DNA from: Ulva prolifera
Taxonomy: Eukaryota; Chlorophyta; Ulvophyceae; Ulvales; Ulvaceae
DNA length: 64,000 bases
Reading direction: 5' to 3'
Assembly (NCBI GenBank): GCA_023078555.1
Contig: CM041199.1
Coordinates: 8,685,315 to 8,749,314, forward strand
Shown piece by piece: positions 35,549 through 48,175 of the stretch (the stretch's first letter is position 1; each line of letters starts with the position of its first letter). The position numbers and the translations under genes were made by a program. The notes under the pieces were generated by a model that did not search any database, was not told where the DNA came from, and saw only the letters and a program-made list of their open reading frames with translations.

Positions 35549-38110
35549 CTAGCCCCAATCCAGGCTCGTGCCCAACGTGAAGCTCGTACCCCATTCTCGA
35601 GCCCCGATCCTGGCTGGAGCCCAACTCCAAGATGGCACCCCATTCTCGAACCCCAATCCAGGCTCGAGTCCGACTCCAAGATGGCACCCCGATATCGAGC
35701 CCAAATCCAGGCTCGAGCCCCACTCCAAGATGGCACCCCAATCTCTAGCCCCAATCCAGGCTCGTGCCCAACGTGAAGCTCGTACCCCAACCTCGAGCCC
35801 CAATCCAGGCTGGAGCCTAACTCCAAGATGGCACCCCATTCTCGAGCCCCAATCCAGGCTCGAGCCCGACTCCAAGATAACACCCCAATCTCTACCCCCA
35901 ATCCAGGCTCGTGCCCAACGTGAAGCTCGTACCCCAATCTCGAGCCCCAATCCAGGCTGGAGCCCAACTCCAAGATGGCCCCCCATTCTCGAGCCCCAAT
36001 ATAGGCTCGAGCCCGACTCCAAGATAACACCCCAATCTCTACCCCCAATCCAGGCTCGTGCCCAACGTGAATCTCGTACCCCAATCTCGAGCCCCAATCC
36101 AGGCTGGAGCCCACCTCCAAGATGGCACCCCATTCTCGAGCCCCAATCCAGGCTCGAGCCCGACTCCAAGATAACACCCCAATCTCTACCCCCAATCCAG
36201 GCTCGTGCCCAACGTGAAGCTCGTACCCCAATCTCGAGCCCCAATCCAGGCTCGAGCCCCACTCCAAGATGGTACCCCAATCTCGAGCCCCAATCCAGGC
36301 TCGTGCCCAACGTGAAGCTCGTACCCCAATCTCGAGCCCCGATCCTGGCTGGAGCCCAACTCCAAGATGGCACCCCATTCTCGAACCCCAATCCAAGCTC
36401 GAGCCCGACTCCAAGATGGCACCCCGATATCGAGCCCAAATCCAGGCTCGAGCCCCACTCCAAGATGGCACCCCAATCTCTAGCCCCAATCCAGGCTCGT
36501 GCCCAACGTGAAGCTCGTACCCCAATCTCGAGCCCCAATCCAGGCTGGAGCCCACCTCCAAGATGGCCCCCCATTCTCGAGCCCCAATATAGGCTCGAGC
36601 CCGACTCCAAGATAACACCCCAATCTCTACCCCCAATCCAGGCTCGTTCCCAACGTGAAGCTCGTACCCCAATCTCGAGCCCCGATCCTGGCTGGAGCCC
36701 AACTCCAAGATGGCACCCCATTCTCGAACCCCAATCCAGGCTCGAGCCCGACTCCAAGATGGCACCCCGATATCGAGCCCAAATCCAGGCTCGAGCCCCA
36801 CTCCAAGATGGCACCCCAATCTCTAGCCCCAATCCAGGCTCGTGCCCAACGTGAAGCTCGTACCCCAATCTCGAGCCCCAATCCAGGCTGGAGCCCACCT
36901 CCAAGATGGCCCCCCATTCTCGAGCCCCAATATAGGCTCGAGCCCGACTCCAAGATAACACCCCAATCTCTACCCCCAATCCAGGCTCGTGCCCAACGTG
37001 AAGCTCGTACCCCAATCTCGAGCCCCGATCCTGGCTGGAGCCCAACTCCAAGATGGCACCCCATTCTCGAACCCCAATCCAGGCTCGAGCCCGACTCCAA
37101 GATGGCACCCCGATATCGAGCCCAAATCCAGGCTCGAGCCCCACTCCAAGATGGCACCCCAATCTCTAGCCCCAATCCAGGCTCGTGCCCAACGTGAAGC
37201 TCGTACCCCAATCTCGAGCCCCAATCCAGGCTGGAGCCCAACTCCAAGATGGCCCCCCATTCTTGAGCCCCAATATAGGCTCGAGCCCGACTCCAAGATA
37301 ACACCCCAATCTCTACCCCCAATCCAGGCTCGTGCCCAACGTGAAGCTCGTACCCCAATCTCGAGCCCCAATCCAGGCTGGAGCCCACCTCCAAGATGGC
37401 ACCCCATTCTCGAACCCCAATCCAGGCTCGAGCCCGACTCCAAGATGGCACCCCGATATCGAGCCCCAATCCAGGCTCGTGCCCAACGTGAAGCTCGTAC
37501 CCCAATCTCGAGCCCCGATCCTGGCTGGAGCCCAACTCCAAGATGGCACCCCATTCTCGAACCCCAATCCAGGCTCGAGCCCGACTCCAAGATGGCACCC
37601 CGATATCGAGCCCAAATCCAGGCTCGAGCCCCACTCCAAGATGGCACCCCAATCTCTAGCCCCAATCCAGGCTCGTGCCCAACGTGAAGCTCGTACCCCA
37701 ATCTCGAGCCCCAATCCAGGCTGGAGCCCACCTCCAAGATGGCATCCCATTCTCGAGCCCCAATCCAGGCTCGAGCCCGACTCCAAGATGGCACCACAAT
37801 CTCTAGCCCCAATCCAGGCTCGTGCCCAACGTGAAGCTCGTACCCCAATCTCGAGCCCCGATCCTGGCTGGAGCCCAACTCCAAGATGGCACCCCATTCT
37901 CGAACCCCAATCCAGGCTCGAGCCCGACTCCAAGATGGCACCCCGATATCGAGCCCAAATCCAGGCTCGAGCCCCACTCCAAGATGGCACCCCAATCTCT
38001 AGCCCCAATCCAGGCTCGTGCCCAACGTGAAGCTCGTACCCCATTCTCGAGCCCCGATCCTGGCTGGAGCCCAACTCCAAGATGGCACCCCATTCTCGAA
38101 CCCCAATCCA
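35549..38110 (+). repeat. Block Y, copy 2, with the start of a further truncated copy
   Basis: It matches 33,099-35,548 at offset 2,450. It then runs about 110 bp into the beginning of a further Y copy (CCCCATTCTCGAGCC near 38,041, as at 35,591). It is cut at about 38,110 and joined to block X by a switch from CTCGAGTCCGAC to CTCGTGCCCAAC. The junction is resolvable to within one monomer. Confidence 0.8.
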
Positions 38111-39517
38111 GGCTCGTGCCCAACGTGAAGCTCGTACCCCAATCTCGAGCCCCAATCCAGGCTGGAGCCCACCTCCAAGATGGCACCCCATTCTCGAGCC
38201 CCAATCCAGGCTCGAACCCAACTCCAAGATGGCACCCCATTCTCGAGCCCCAATCCAGGCTCGTGCCCAACGTGAAGCTCGTACCCCAATCTCGAGCCCC
38301 GATCCTGGCTGGAGCCCAACTCCAAGATGGCACCCCATTCTCGAACCCCAATCCAGGCTCGAGCCCGACTCCAAGATGGCACCCCGATATCGAGCCCAAA
38401 TCCAGGCTCGAGCCCCACTCCAAGATGGCACCCCAATCTCTAGCCCCAATCCAGGCTCGTGCCCAACGTGAAGCTCGTACCCCAATCTCGAGCCCCGATC
38501 CTGGCTGGAGCCCAACTCCAAGATGGCACCCCATTCTCGAACCCCAATCTAGGCTCGAGCCCGACTCCAAGATGGCACCCCGATATCGAGCCCAAATCCA
38601 GGCTCGAGCCCCACTCCAAGATGGCACCCCAATCTCTAGCCCCAATCCAGGCTCGTGCCCAACGTGAAGCTCGTACCCCAACCTCGAGCCCCAATCCAGG
38701 CTGGAGCCTAACTTCAAGATGGCACCCCATTCTCGAGCCCCAATCCAGGCTCGAGCCCGACTCCAAGATAACACCCCAATCTCTACCCCCAATCCAGGCT
38801 CGTGCCCAACGTGAAGCTCGTACCCCAATCTCGAGCCCCGATCCTGGCTGGAGCCCAACTCCAAGATGGCACCCCATTCTCGAATCCCAATCCAGGCTCG
38901 AGCCCGACTCCAAGATGGCACCCCGATATCGAGCCCAAATCCAGGCTCGAGCCCCACTCCAAGATGGCACCCCAATCTCTAGCCCCAATCCAGGCTCGTG
39001 CCCAACGTGAAGCTCGTACCCCAATCTCGAGCCCCGATCCTGGCTGGAGCCCAACTCCAAGATGGCACCCCATTCTCGAACCCCAATCCAGGCTCGAGCC
39101 CGACTCCAAGATGGCACCCCGATATCGCGCCCAAATCCAGGCTCGAGCCCCACTCCAAGATGGCACCCCAATCTCTAGCCCCAATCCAGGCTCGTGCCCA
39201 ACGTGAAGCTCGTACCCCAATCTCGAGCCCCGATCCAGGCTGGAGCCCAACTCACAGATGGCACCCCAATCTCGAGCCCCAATCCAGGCTCGAGCCCCAC
39301 TCCAAGATGGTACCCCAATCTCGAGCCCCAATCCAGGCTCGTGCCCAACGTGGAGCTCGTACCCCAATCTCGAGCCCCGATCCTGGCTGGAGCCCAACTC
39401 CAAGATGGCACCCCATTCTCGAACCCCAATCCAGGCTCGAGCCCGACTCCAAGATGGCACCCCGATATCGAGCCCAAATCCAGGCTCGAGCCCCACTCCA
39501 AGATGGCACCCCAATCT
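38111..39517 (+). repeat. Block X, second copy
   Basis: It matches 31,692-33,098 at an exact 6,419-bp offset. One private change is visible near 39,252, where AACTCACAGATGG replaces AACTCCAAGATGG; this is a local substitution without length change. Confidence 0.82.
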
Positions 39518-42200
39518 CTAGCCCCAATCCAGGCTCGTGCCCAACGTGAAGCTCGTACCCCAATCTCGAGCCCCGATCCTGGCTGGAGCCCAACTCCAAG
39601 ATGGCACCCCATTCTCGAACCCCAATCCAGGCTCGAGTCCGACTCCAAGATGGCACCCCGATATCGAGCCCAAATCCAGGCTCGAGCCCCACTCCAAGAT
39701 GGCACCCCAATCTCTAGCCCCAATCCAGGCTCGTGCCCAACGTGAAGCTCGTACCCCAACCTCGAGCCCCAATCCAGGCTGGAGCCTAACTCCAAGATGG
39801 CACCCCATTCTCGAGCCCCAATCCAGGCTCGAGCCCGACTCCAAGATAACACCCCAATCTCTACCCCCAATCCAGGCTCGTGCCCAACGTGAAGCTCGTA
39901 CCCCAATCTCGAGCCCCAATCCAGGCTGGAGCCCAACTCCAAGATGGCCCCCCATTCTCGAGCCCCAATATAGGCTCGAGCCCGACTCCAAGATAACACC
40001 CCAATCTCTACCCCCAATCCAGGCTCGTGCCCAACGTGAATCTCGTACCCCAATCTCGAGCCCCAATCCAGGCTGGAGCCCACCTCCAAGATGGCACCCC
40101 ATTCTCGAGCCCCAATCCAGGCTCGAGCCCGACTCCAAGATAACACCCCAATCTCTACCCCCAATCCAGGCTCGTGCCCAACGTGAAGCTCGTACCCCAA
40201 TCTCGAGCCCCAATCCAGGCTCGAGCCCCACTCCAAGATGGTACCCCAATCTCGAGCCCCAATCCAGGCTCGTGCCCAACGTGAAGCTCGTACCCCAATC
40301 TCGAGCCCCGATCCTGGCTGGAGCCCAACTCCAAGATGGCACCCCATTCTCGAACCCCAATCCAAGCTCGAGCCCGACTCCAAGATGGCACCCCGATATC
40401 GAGCCCAAATCCAGGCTCGAGCCCCACTCCAAGATGGCACCCCAATCTCTAGCCCCAATCCAGGCTCGTGCCCAACGTGAAGCTCGTACCCCAATCTCGA
40501 GCCCCAATCCAGGCTGGAGCCCACCTCCAAGATGGCCCCCCATTCTCGAGCCCCAATATAGGCTCGAGCCCGACTCCAAGATAACACCCCAATCTCTACC
40601 CCCAATCCAGGCTCGTTCCCAACGTGAAGCTCGTACCCCAATCTCGAGCCCCGATCCTGGCTGGAGCCCAACTCCAAGATGGCACCCCATTCTCGAACCC
40701 CAATCCAGGCTCGAGCCCGACTCCAAGATGGCACCCCGATATCGAGCCCAAATCCAGGCTCGAGCCCCACTCCAAGATGGCACCCCAATCTCTAGCCCCA
40801 ATCCAGGCTCGTGCCCAACGTGAAGCTCGTACCCCAATCTCGAGCCCCAATCCAGGCTGGAGCCCACCTCCAAGATGGCCCCCCATTCTCGAGCCCCAAT
40901 ATAGGCTCGAGCCCGACTCCAAGATAACACCCCAATCTCTACCCCCAATCCAGGCTCGTGCCCAACGTGAAGCTCGTACCCCAATCTCGAGCCCCGATCC
41001 TGGCTGGAGCCCAACTCCAAGATGGCACCCCATTCTCGAACCCCAATCCAGGCTCGAGCCCGACTCCAAGATGGCACCCCGATATCGAGCCCAAATCCAG
41101 GCTCGAGCCCCACTCCAAGATGGCACCCCAATCTCTAGCCCCAATCCAGGCTCGTGCCCAACGTGAAGCTCGTACCCCAATCTCGAGCCCCAATCCAGGC
41201 TGGAGCCCAACTCCAAGATGGCCCCCCATTCTTGAGCCCCAATATAGGCTCGAGCCCGACTCCAAGATAACACCCCAATCTCTACCCCCAATCCAGGCTC
41301 GTGCCCAACGTGAAGCTCGTACCCCAATCTCGAGCCCCAATCCAGGCTGGAGCCCACCTCCAAGATGGCACCCCATTCTCGAACCCCAATCCAGGCTCGA
41401 GCCCGACTCCAAGATGGCACCCCGATATCGAGCCCCAATCCAGGCTCGTGCCCAACGTGAAGCTCGTACCCCAATCTCGAGCCCCGATCCTGGCTGGAGC
41501 CCAACTCCAAGATGGCACCCCATTCTCGAACCCCAATCCAGGCTCGAGCCCGACTCCAAGATGGCACCCCGATATCGAGCCCAAATCCAGGCTCGAGCCC
41601 CACTCCAAGATGGCACCCCAATCTCTAGCCCCAATCCAGGCTCGTGCCCAACGTGAAGCTCGTACCCCAATCTCGAGCCCCAATCCAGGCTGGAGCCCAC
41701 CTCCAAGATGGCATCCCATTCTCGAGCCCCAATCCAGGCTCGAGCCCGACTCCAAGATGGCACCACAATCTCTAGCCCCAATCCAGGCTCGTGCCCAACG
41801 TGAAGCTCGTACCCCAATCTCGAGCCCCGATCCTGGCTGGAGCCCAACTCCAAGATGGCACCCCATTCTCGAACCCCAATCCAGGCTCGAGCCCGACTCC
41901 AAGATGGCACCCCGATATCGAGCCCAAATCCAGGCTCGAGCCCCACTCCAAGATGGCACCCCAATCTCTAGCCCCAATCCAGGCTCGTGCCCAACGTGAA
42001 GCTCGTACCCCATTCTCGAGCCCCGATCCTGGCTGGAGCCCAACTCCAAGATGGCACCCCATTCTCGAACCCCAATCCAGGCTCGAGCCCGACTCCAAGA
42101 TGGCACCCCGATATCGAGCCCAAATCCAGGCTCGAGCCCCACTCCAAGATGGCACCCCAATCTCTAACCCCAATCCAGGCTCGTGCCCAACGTGAAGCTC
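39518..42200 (+). repeat. Block Y, copy 3
   Basis: It matches copy 1 at offset 6,419 and copy 2 at offset 3,969 (81 monomers). It ends near 42,200, where the array changes to right-type variants such as TGACACCCCATTC near 42,249. X and Y in 38.1-42.2 kb probably arose as one unit copied from 31.7-35.8 kb. Confidence 0.83.
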
Positions 42201-42329
42201 GTACCCCAATCTCGAGCCCCAATCCAGGCTGGAGCCTAACTCCAAGATGACACCCCATTCTCGAGCCCCAATCCAGGCTCGAGCCCGACTCCAAGATGGT
42301 ACCCCAATCTCGAGCCCCAATCCAGGCTC

Positions 42330-45300
42330 GTGCCCAACGTGAAGCTCGTACCCCAATCTCGAGCCCCAGTCCAGGCTGGAACCCACCTCCAAGATGGGAC
42401 CCCATTCTCGAGCCCCAATCCAGGCTCGAGCCCCACTCCAAGATGGCACCCAAATCTCGAGCCCCAATCCATGCTCGTGCCCCACTCCAAGCTGGCACCC
42501 CAATCTCGAGCCCCAATCCAAGCTCGTGCCCGTTTCCAAGATGGCACCCCAATCTCGAGCCCCAATCCAGGCTCGAGCCCCACTGCAAGATGGCACCCCA
42601 ATCTCTAGCCCCAATCCAGGCTCGTTCCCAACGTGAAGCTCGTACCCCAATCTCGAGCCCCAGTCCAGGCTGGAGCCCACCTGCAAGATGGCACCCCATT
42701 CTCGAGCCCCAATCCAGGATCGAGCCCCACTCCAAGATGGCTCTCAATATCTAGCCCCAATCCAGGCTCGAGCCCCACTCCAATATGGTACCCCAATTTC
42801 TAGCCCCAATCCAGGCTCGTGCCCAACGTGAAGCTCGTACCCCAATCTCGAGCCCCAGTCCAGGCTGGAGCCCACCTCCAAGATGGCACCCCATTCTCGA
42901 GCCCCAATCCAGGCTCGAGCCCGACTCCAAGATGGCTCCCAATATCTAGCCCCAATCCAGGCTCGAGCCCCACTCCAAGATGGTACCACAATCTCTAGCC
43001 CCAATCTAGGCTCATGCCCAACGTGAAGCTCGTACCCCAATCTCGAGCCCCAATCCAGGCTGGAGCCCACCTCCAAGATGGCACCCCATTCTCGAGCCCC
43101 AATCCAGGCTCGAGCCCCACTCCAAGATGGCTCTCAATATCTAGCCCCAATCCAGGCTCGAGCCCCACTCCAAGATGGTACCCCAATTTCTAGCCCCAAT
43201 CCAAGCTCGTGCCCAACGTTAAGCTCGTACACCAATCTCGAGCCCCAGTCCAGGCTGGAGCCCACCTCCAAGATGGCACCCCATTCTCGAGCCCCAATCC
43301 AGGCTCGAGCCCGACTCCAAGATGTCACCCCATTCTCGAGCCCCAATCCAGGCTCGAGCCCGACTCCAAGATGTCACCCCGATCTCGAGCCCCAATCCAG
43401 CCTCGAGCCCCACTCCAAGATGGCACCCCAATCTCTAGCCCCAATCCAAGCTCGTGCCCAACGTTAAGCTCGTACACCAATCTCGAGCCCCAGTCCAGGC
43501 TGGAGCCCACCTCCAAGATGGCACCCCATTCTCGAGCCCCGATCCAGGCTCAAGCCGGACTCCAAGATGGCACCCCGATCTCGAGCCCCAATCCAGGCTC
43601 GAGCCCGACTCCAAGATGGCACCCCGATCTCGAGCCCCAATCCATGCTCGAGCCCCACTCCAAGATGGTACCCCAATTTCTAGCCCTAATCCAGGCTCGT
43701 GCCCAACGTGAAGCTCGTACCCCAATCTCGAGCCCCAATCCAGGCTGGAGCCCACCTCCAAGATGGCACCCCATTCTCGAGCCCCAATCCAGGCTCGAGC
43801 CCCACTCCAAGATGGCACCCCAATCTCTAGCCCCAATCCAGGCTCGTGCCCAACGTGAAGCTCGTACCCCAATCTCGAGCCCCAGTCCAGGCTGGAACCC
43901 ACCTCCAAGATGGGACCCCATTCTCGAGCCCCAATCCAGGCTCGAGCCCCACTCCAAGATGGCACCCAAATCTCGAGCCCCAATCCATGCTCGTGCCCCA
44001 CTCCAAGCTGGCACCCCAATCTCGAGCCCCAATCCAAGCTCGTGCCCGTTTCCAAGATGGCACCCCAATCTCGAGCCCCAATCCAGGCTCGAGCCCCACT
44101 CCAAGATGGCACCCCAATCTCTAGCCCCAATCCAGGCTCGTGCCCAACGTGAAGCTCGTACCCCAATCTCGAGCCCCAGTCCAGGCTGGAGCCCACCTGC
44201 AAGATGGCACCCCATTCTCGAGCCCCAATCCAGGATCGAGCCCCACTCCAAGATGGCTCTCAATATCTAGCCCCAATCCAGGCTCGAGCCCCACTCCAAT
44301 ATGGTACCCCAATTTCTAGCCCCAATCCAGGCTCGTGCCCAACGTGAAGCTCGTACCCCAATCTCGAGCCCCAGTCCAGGCTGGAGCCCACCTCCAAGAT
44401 GGCACCCCATTCTCGAGCCCCAATCCAGGCTCGAGCCCGACTCCAAGATGGCTCCCAATATCTAGCCCCAATCCAGGCTCGAGCCCCACTCCAAGATGGT
44501 ACCACAATCTCTAGCCCCAATCTAGGCTCATGCCCAACGTGAAGCTCGTACCCCAATCTCGAGCCCCAATCCAGGCTGGAGCCCACCTCCAAGATGGCAC
44601 CCCATTCTCGAGCCCCAATCCAGGCTCGAGCCCCACTCCAAGATGGCTCTCAATATCTAGCCCCAATCCAGGCTCGAGCCCCACTCCAAGATGGTACCCC
44701 AATTTCTAGCCCCAATCCAAGCTCGTGCCCAACGTTAAGCTCGTACACCAATCTCGAGCCCCAGTCCAGGCTGGAGCCCACCTCCAAGATGGCACCCCAT
44801 TCTCGAGCCCCAATCCAGGCTCGAGCCCGACTCCAAGATGTCACCCCATTCTCGAGCCCCAATCCAGGCTCGAGCCCGACTCCAAGATGTCACCCCGATC
44901 TCGAGCCCCAATCCAGCCTCGAGCCCCACTCCAAGATGGCACCCCAATCTCTAGCCCCAATCCAAGCTCGTGCCCAACGTTAAGCTCGTACACCAATCTC
45001 GAGCCCCAGTCCAGGCTGGAGCCCACCTCCAAGATGGCACCCCATTCTCGAGCCCCGATCCAGGCTCAAGCCGGACTCCAAGATGGCACCCCGATCTCGA
45101 GCCCCAATCCAGGCTCGAGCCCGACTCCAAGATGGCACCCCGATCTCGAGCCCCAATCCATGCTCGAGCCCCACTCCAAGATGGTACCCCAATTTCTAGC
45201 CCTAATCCAGGCTCGTGCCCAACGTGAAGCTCGTACCCCAATCTCGAGCCCCAATCCAGGCTGGAGCCCACCTCCAAGATGGCACCCCATTCTCGAGCCC

Positions 45301-45690
45301 CAATCCAGGCTCGAGCCCCACTCCAAGATGGCACCCCAATCTCTAGCCCCAATCCAGGCTCGTGCCCAACGTGAAGCTCGTACCCCAATCTCGAGCCCCA
45401 GTCCAGGCTGGAACCCACCTCCAAGATGGGACCCCATTCTCGAGCCCCAATCCAGGCTCGAGCCCCACTCCAAGATGGCACCCAAATCTCGAGCCCCAAT
45501 CCATGCTCGTGCCCCACTCCAAGCTGGCACCCCAATCTCGAGCCCCAATCCAAGCTCGTGCCCGTTTCCAAGATGGCACCCCAATCTCGAGCCCCAATCC
45601 AGGCTCGAGCCCCACTCCAAGATGGCACCCCAATCTCTAGCCCCAATCCAGGCTCGTGCCCAACGTGAAGCTCGTACCCCAATCTCGAGC
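42330..45690 (+). repeat. 1,516-bp tandem duplication with partial third copy
   Basis: 42,330-43,845, 43,846-45,361 and the start of a third copy to about 45,690 share an offset of 1,516 bp. That is 31 monomers less three, matching three 48-bp monomers per copy. Markers are AACCCACCTCCAAGATGGGACC, CACCCAAATCTCGAG, CCATGCTCGTGCCCCAC, CCAAGCTGGCACC, GCCCGTTTCCAAG and AACGTTAAGCTCGTACACC. One visible private change is CACTGCAAGATGG near 42,592 in the first copy. This block founds the right-type family, whose markers recur to the array end. Confidence 0.84.
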
Positions 45691-46904
45691 CCTAGTCCAG
45701 GCTGGAGCCCAACTCCAAGATGGCACCCCATTCTCGAACCCCAATCCAGGCTCGAGCCCGACTCCAAGATGGCACCCCGATATCGAGCCCAAATCCAGGC
45801 TCGAGCCCCACTCCAAGATGGCACCCCAATCTCTAGCCCCAATCCAGGCTCGTGCCCAACGTGAAGCTCGTACCCCAATCTCGAGCCCCAATCCAGGCTG
45901 GAGCCTAACTCCAAGATGACACCCCATTCTCGAGCCCCAATCCAGGCTCGAGCCCGACTCCAAGATAACACCCCAATCTCTACCCCCAATCCAGGCTCGT
46001 GCCCAACGTGAAGCTCGTACCCCAATCTCGAGCCCCGATCCAGGCTGGAGCCCAACTCCAAGATGGCACCCCAATCTCGAGCCCCAATCCAGGCTCGAGC
46101 CCCACTCCAAGATGGTACCCCAATCTCGAGCCCCAATCCAGGCTCGAGCCCGTGTCCAAGATGGCACCACAATCTCTTGCCCCAATCTAGGCTCGTGCCC
46201 AACGTGAAGCTCGTACCCCAATCTCGAGCCCCAATCCAGGCTGGAGCCCACCTCCAAGATGGCACCCCATTCTCGAGCCCCAATCCAGGCTCGAGCCCCA
46301 CTCCAAGATGGTACCCCAATTTCTAGCCCCAATCCAGGCTCGTGCCCAATGTGAAGCTCGTACCCCAATCTCGAGCCCCAATCCAGGCTGGAGCCCAACT
46401 CCAAGATGGCACCCCATTCTCGAGCCCCAATCCAGGCTCGAGCCCCACTCCAAGATGGCTCTCAATATCTAGCCCCAATCCAGGCTCGAGCCCCACTCCA
46501 ATATGGTACCCCAATTTCTAGCCCCAATCTAGGCTCGTGCCCAACGTGAAGCTCGTACCCCAATCTCGAGCCCCAGTCCTGGCTGGAGCCCAACTCCAAG
46601 ATGGCACCCCATTCTCGAACCCCAATCCAGGCTCGAGCCCGACTCCAAGATGGCACCCCGATATCGAGCCCAAATCCAGGCTCGAGCCCCACTCCAAGAT
46701 GGCACCCCAATCTCTAGCCCCAATCCAGGCTCGTGCCCAACGTGAAGCTCGTACCCCATTCTCGAGCCCCGATCCTGGCTGGAGCCCAACTCCAAGATGG
46801 CACCCCATTCTCGAACCCCAATCCAGGCTCGAGCCCGACTCCAAGATGGCACCCCGATATCGAGCCCAAATCCAGGCTCGAGCCCCACTCCAAGATGGCA
46901 CCCC

Positions 46905-48175
46905 AATATCTAGCCCCAATCCAGGCTCGTGCCCAACGTGAAGCTCGTACCCCAATCTCGAGCCCCAATCCAGGCTGGAGCCCACCTCCAAGATGGCACC
47001 CCATTCTCGAGCCCCAATCCAAGCTCGAGCCCCACTCCAAGATGGCACCCCAATCTCTAGCCCCAATCCAGGCTCGTGCCCAACGTGAAGCTCGTACCCC
47101 AATCTCGAGCCCCAGTCCAGGCTGGAACCCACCTCCAAGATGGGACCCCATTCTCGAGCCCCAATCCAGGCTCGAGCCCCACTCCAAGATGGCACCCAAA
47201 TCTCGAGCCCCAATCCATGCTCGTGCCCCACTCCAAGCTGGCACCCCAATCTCGAGCCCCAATCCAAGCTCGTGCCCGTTTCCAAGATGGCACCCCAATC
47301 TCGAGCCCCAATCCAGGCTCGAGCCCCACTCCAAGATGGCACCCCAATCTCTAGCCCCAATCCAGGCTCGTGCCCAACGTGAAGCTCGTACCCCAATCTC
47401 GAGCCCCATTCCAGGCTGGAGCCCACCTGCAAGATGGCACCCCATTCTCGAGCCCCAATCCAGGCTCGAGCCCCACTCCAAGATGGCTCTCAATATCTAG
47501 CCCCAATCCAGGCTCGAGCCCCACTCCAAGATGGCACCCCAATATCTAGCCCCAATCCAGGCTCGTGCCCAACGTGAAGCTCGTACCCCAATCTCGAGCC
47601 CCAATCCAGGCTGGAGCCCACCTCCAAGATGGCACCCCATTCTCGAGCCCCAATCCAAGCTCGAGCCCCACTCCAAGATGGCACCCCAATCTCTAGCCCC
47701 AATCCAGGCTCGTGCCCAACGTGAAGCTCGTACCCCAATCTCGAGCCCCAGTCCAGGCTGGAACCCACCTCCAAGATGGGACCCCATTCTCGAGCCCCAA
47801 TCCAGGCTCGAGCCCCACTCCAAGATGGCACCCAAATCTCGAGCCCCAATCCATGCTCGTGCCCCACTCCAAGCTGGCACCCCAATCTCGAGCCCCAATC
47901 CAAGCTCGTGCCCGTTTCCAAGATGGCACCCCAATCTCGAGCCCCAATCCAGGCTCGAGCCCCACTCCAAGATGGCACCCCAATCTCTAGCCCCAATCCA
48001 GGCTCGTGCCCAACGTGAAGCTCGTACCCCAATCTCGAGCCCCATTCCAGGCTGGAGCCCACCTGCAAGATGGCACCCCATTCTCGAGCCCCAATCCAGG
48101 CTCGAGCCCCACTCCAAGATGGCTCTCAATATCTAGCCCCAATCCAGGCTCGAGCCCCACTCCAATATGGTACCC
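46905..48175 (+). repeat. 636-bp tandem duplication in the right zone
   Basis: 46,905-47,540 and 47,541-48,175 match at offset 636 (13 monomers less one). Both begin in CCCCAATATCTAGCC and contain CCCCATTCCAGGCTGG. Flanking 46.46-46.9 kb and 48.12-48.57 kb match each other at 1,664 bp, so the 636-bp pair is nested inside a larger duplicate. Confidence 0.8.

Larger units (their letters stand above)
31388..42738 (+). repeat. Phase-locked zone without any 48-bp monomer
   Basis: From the 48-bp monomer at 31,372 to the next at 42,739 is 11,367 bp, which is 232 monomers less the single base lost in the first. Apart from that base, the zone has no net indel. All duplication offsets inside it (2,450, 3,969 and 6,419) are exact multiples of 49. 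Left and right of the zone, 48-bp monomers occur every 0.2 to 4 kb. Compensating indels cannot be excluded by length alone, but I saw none. Confidence 0.8.
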
